Assembly: GCF_918698155.1 (NCBI RefSeq)
Contig: NZ_CAKKLX010000049.1
Span: 1 to 35,089 of the forward strand
Direction: 5' to 3'
DNA: 35,089 bases
DNA from: Roseomonas sp. CECT 9278
Lineage (GTDB): Bacteria > Pseudomonadota > Alphaproteobacteria > Acetobacterales > Acetobacteraceae
The notes beneath the pieces were generated by a model, which saw only the letters and a program-made list of their open reading frames with translations, had not been told where the DNA came from and made no database searches. Made by a program: the position numbers and the translations under genes. The first letter of the stretch is position 1, and the number at the start of each line of letters is the position of its first letter. Of the stretch, positions 34,239-35,089 are shown piece after piece.

Positions 34239-35089
34239 GTGCATGGTCCACCGAACGCCACCCTTGCCCTGGCCCGCCGCCCCCTGCTGGCGGCGCTGCC
34301 GGCCGCCTGCCTGGCGCCACGCCGCGCCGCGGCGGATGCCGGCGAATGGCGCCGCTTCACCGACCGCTTCCTGGCACCCGACGGGCGTATCGTGGACACC
34401 GGCAATGACGGCGTCTCCCACAGCGAGGGCCAGGGCTGGGGGCTGATGCTCGCGGCGGTCGCCAACGACCGCGACGCCTTCGAACGCATCCGCGGCTGGA
34501 CGCAGCGCGTGCTGAAGCGCCCGCACGACCACCTGCATGCCTGGCGCTTCCGCCCCGGCGCCACGCCGGCGATCGACGACCCGAACAACGCGACCGATGG
34601 CGACCTGTACATCGCCTGGGGCCTGCTGCTGGGCGCGGAACGCTGGCGCCAGCCCGCCTGGCGGAACGAGGCAGTGGCGATCGGCCACGACATCCTGCGC
34701 CTGACGCTGCGGCGCCCGCGCGGGCTGGCCTTGCTGCTGCCGGGCGCGGCGGGGTTCGACTCCGGCGAGGGCGTGGTGCTGAACCCGTCCTACATCGCGA
34801 TCCCGGCCTTCGCGGCCCTGGCGCGGGCGATGCCGGAGGCACCGTGGCCGGCGATCGCGCGCGACGGTCTGGAACTGCTGCGGCGCGCCAGGTTCGGCGC
34901 CTGGGGCCTCAGCCCCGACTGGGTGCTGCTGCCGCCGGGCCAGGAGCCGCTGCGCCTGCCGTCGCGCTGGCCGCCGCGGTTTTCCTTCGATGCGGTGCGC
35001 GTGCCCCTGCTGCTGGCCTGGGCGGGCGAGGCGAACCACCCCGCCGTCGGCGGCGCCGCGGCCTTCTGGTCGGATGCGCGCTGGCCGGC
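34239..35089 (+). CDS. GH8 family endoglucanase (cellulase), 5' part, runs off the right edge
   Basis: The frame is open from a GTG at 34239 to the window end (283 residues, no stop). A signal peptide with a twin-arginine look (ARRPLLAALPAACLAP, then RRAAADAGE) is followed by GH8 features: VSHSEGQGWGLMLAAVANDR with the presumed acid Glu, IDDPNNATDGDLYIAWGLLL with the conserved Asp, and FSFDAVRVPLLLAWAG near the current end. GH8 endoglucanases such as BcsZ/CmcAx cut beta-1,4-glucan and usually belong to cellulose-synthase loci in acetic acid bacteria and relatives, so a bcs cluster may begin just outside the window. The start rests on GAGGAA about 8-10 bases upstream and an in-frame TAA at 34212-34214. 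Confidence 0.85.
   Translation, partial: MHGPPNATLALARRPLLAALPAACLAPRRAAADAGEWRRFTDRFLAPDGRIVDTGNDGVSHSEGQGWGLMLAAVANDRDAFERIRGWTQRVLKRPHDHLHAWRFRPGATPAIDDPNNATDGDLYIAWGLLLGAERWRQPAWRNEAVAIGHDILRLTLRRPRGLALLLPGAAGFDSGEGVVLNPSYIAIPAFAALARAMPEAPWPAIARDGLELLRRARFGAWGLSPDWVLLPPGQEPLRLPSRWPPRFSFDAVRVPLLLAWAGEANHPAVGGAAAFWSDARWP

Overview
The window is GC-rich (about 70% by eye) bacterial chromosome, apparently from an alphaproteobacterium. The evidence is DUF3126, the yqeY/dnaG/rpoD block divergent from carA, the hisB/hslVU neighbourhood, and a GH8 endoglucanase of the cellulose-synthesis type. I favour Acetobacteraceae (Roseomonas-like), but that family-level placement is an inference. No rRNA, tRNA, insertion sequence, phage gene or CRISPR array was seen. 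Every gene with a known family looks intact, except the two cut by the window edges.

Left part (1-9056, mostly minus strand): a CHASE2 sensor protein cut by the left edge, a GNAT acetyltransferase, rpoD, dnaG and a GatB/YqeY-family gene. The last three resemble the alphaproteobacterial macromolecular-synthesis block. Here yqeY is separated from dnaG-rpoD by two plus-strand genes: a large RTX calcium-binding protein whose N-terminal domain is duplicated, and a DUF3126 gene.

Middle part (9057-19200, plus strand): carA begins with an in-frame helix-turn-helix extension, and its promoter region carries two matching palindromes. Then come a short-chain dehydrogenase, a set of tightly overlapping genes (AAA-type ATPase, LysE-type exporter, two small membrane proteins, a small lipoprotein), carB, greA and threonine ammonia-lyase. 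The pyrimidine/arginine pair carA and carB is therefore split by about 3.5 kb of accessory genes.

Accessory part (19188-27552): six tandem 45-46 bp hairpin units start inside the stop region of the threonine ammonia-lyase gene. They lie directly before a 1377-residue NIDO/Calx-beta/RTX surface or secreted protein. Next, on the minus strand, are a 2-oxoglutarate/Fe(II) oxygenase and a DUF3300-DUF2950 pair of exported proteins.

Right part (27656-35089): a minus-strand histidine block (hisB, DUF2628, hisH, then an overlapping GNAT gene) and a chemoreceptor with a C-terminal PilZ domain that has a sigma-28-like promoter. The plus-strand hslV-hslU protease pair follows, and the 5' part of a GH8 endoglucanase runs off the right edge. 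Several themes suggest surface life and biofilm: two RTX proteins, a receptor predicted to bind c-di-GMP, and a likely cellulose-associated hydrolase. That link between them is an inference.
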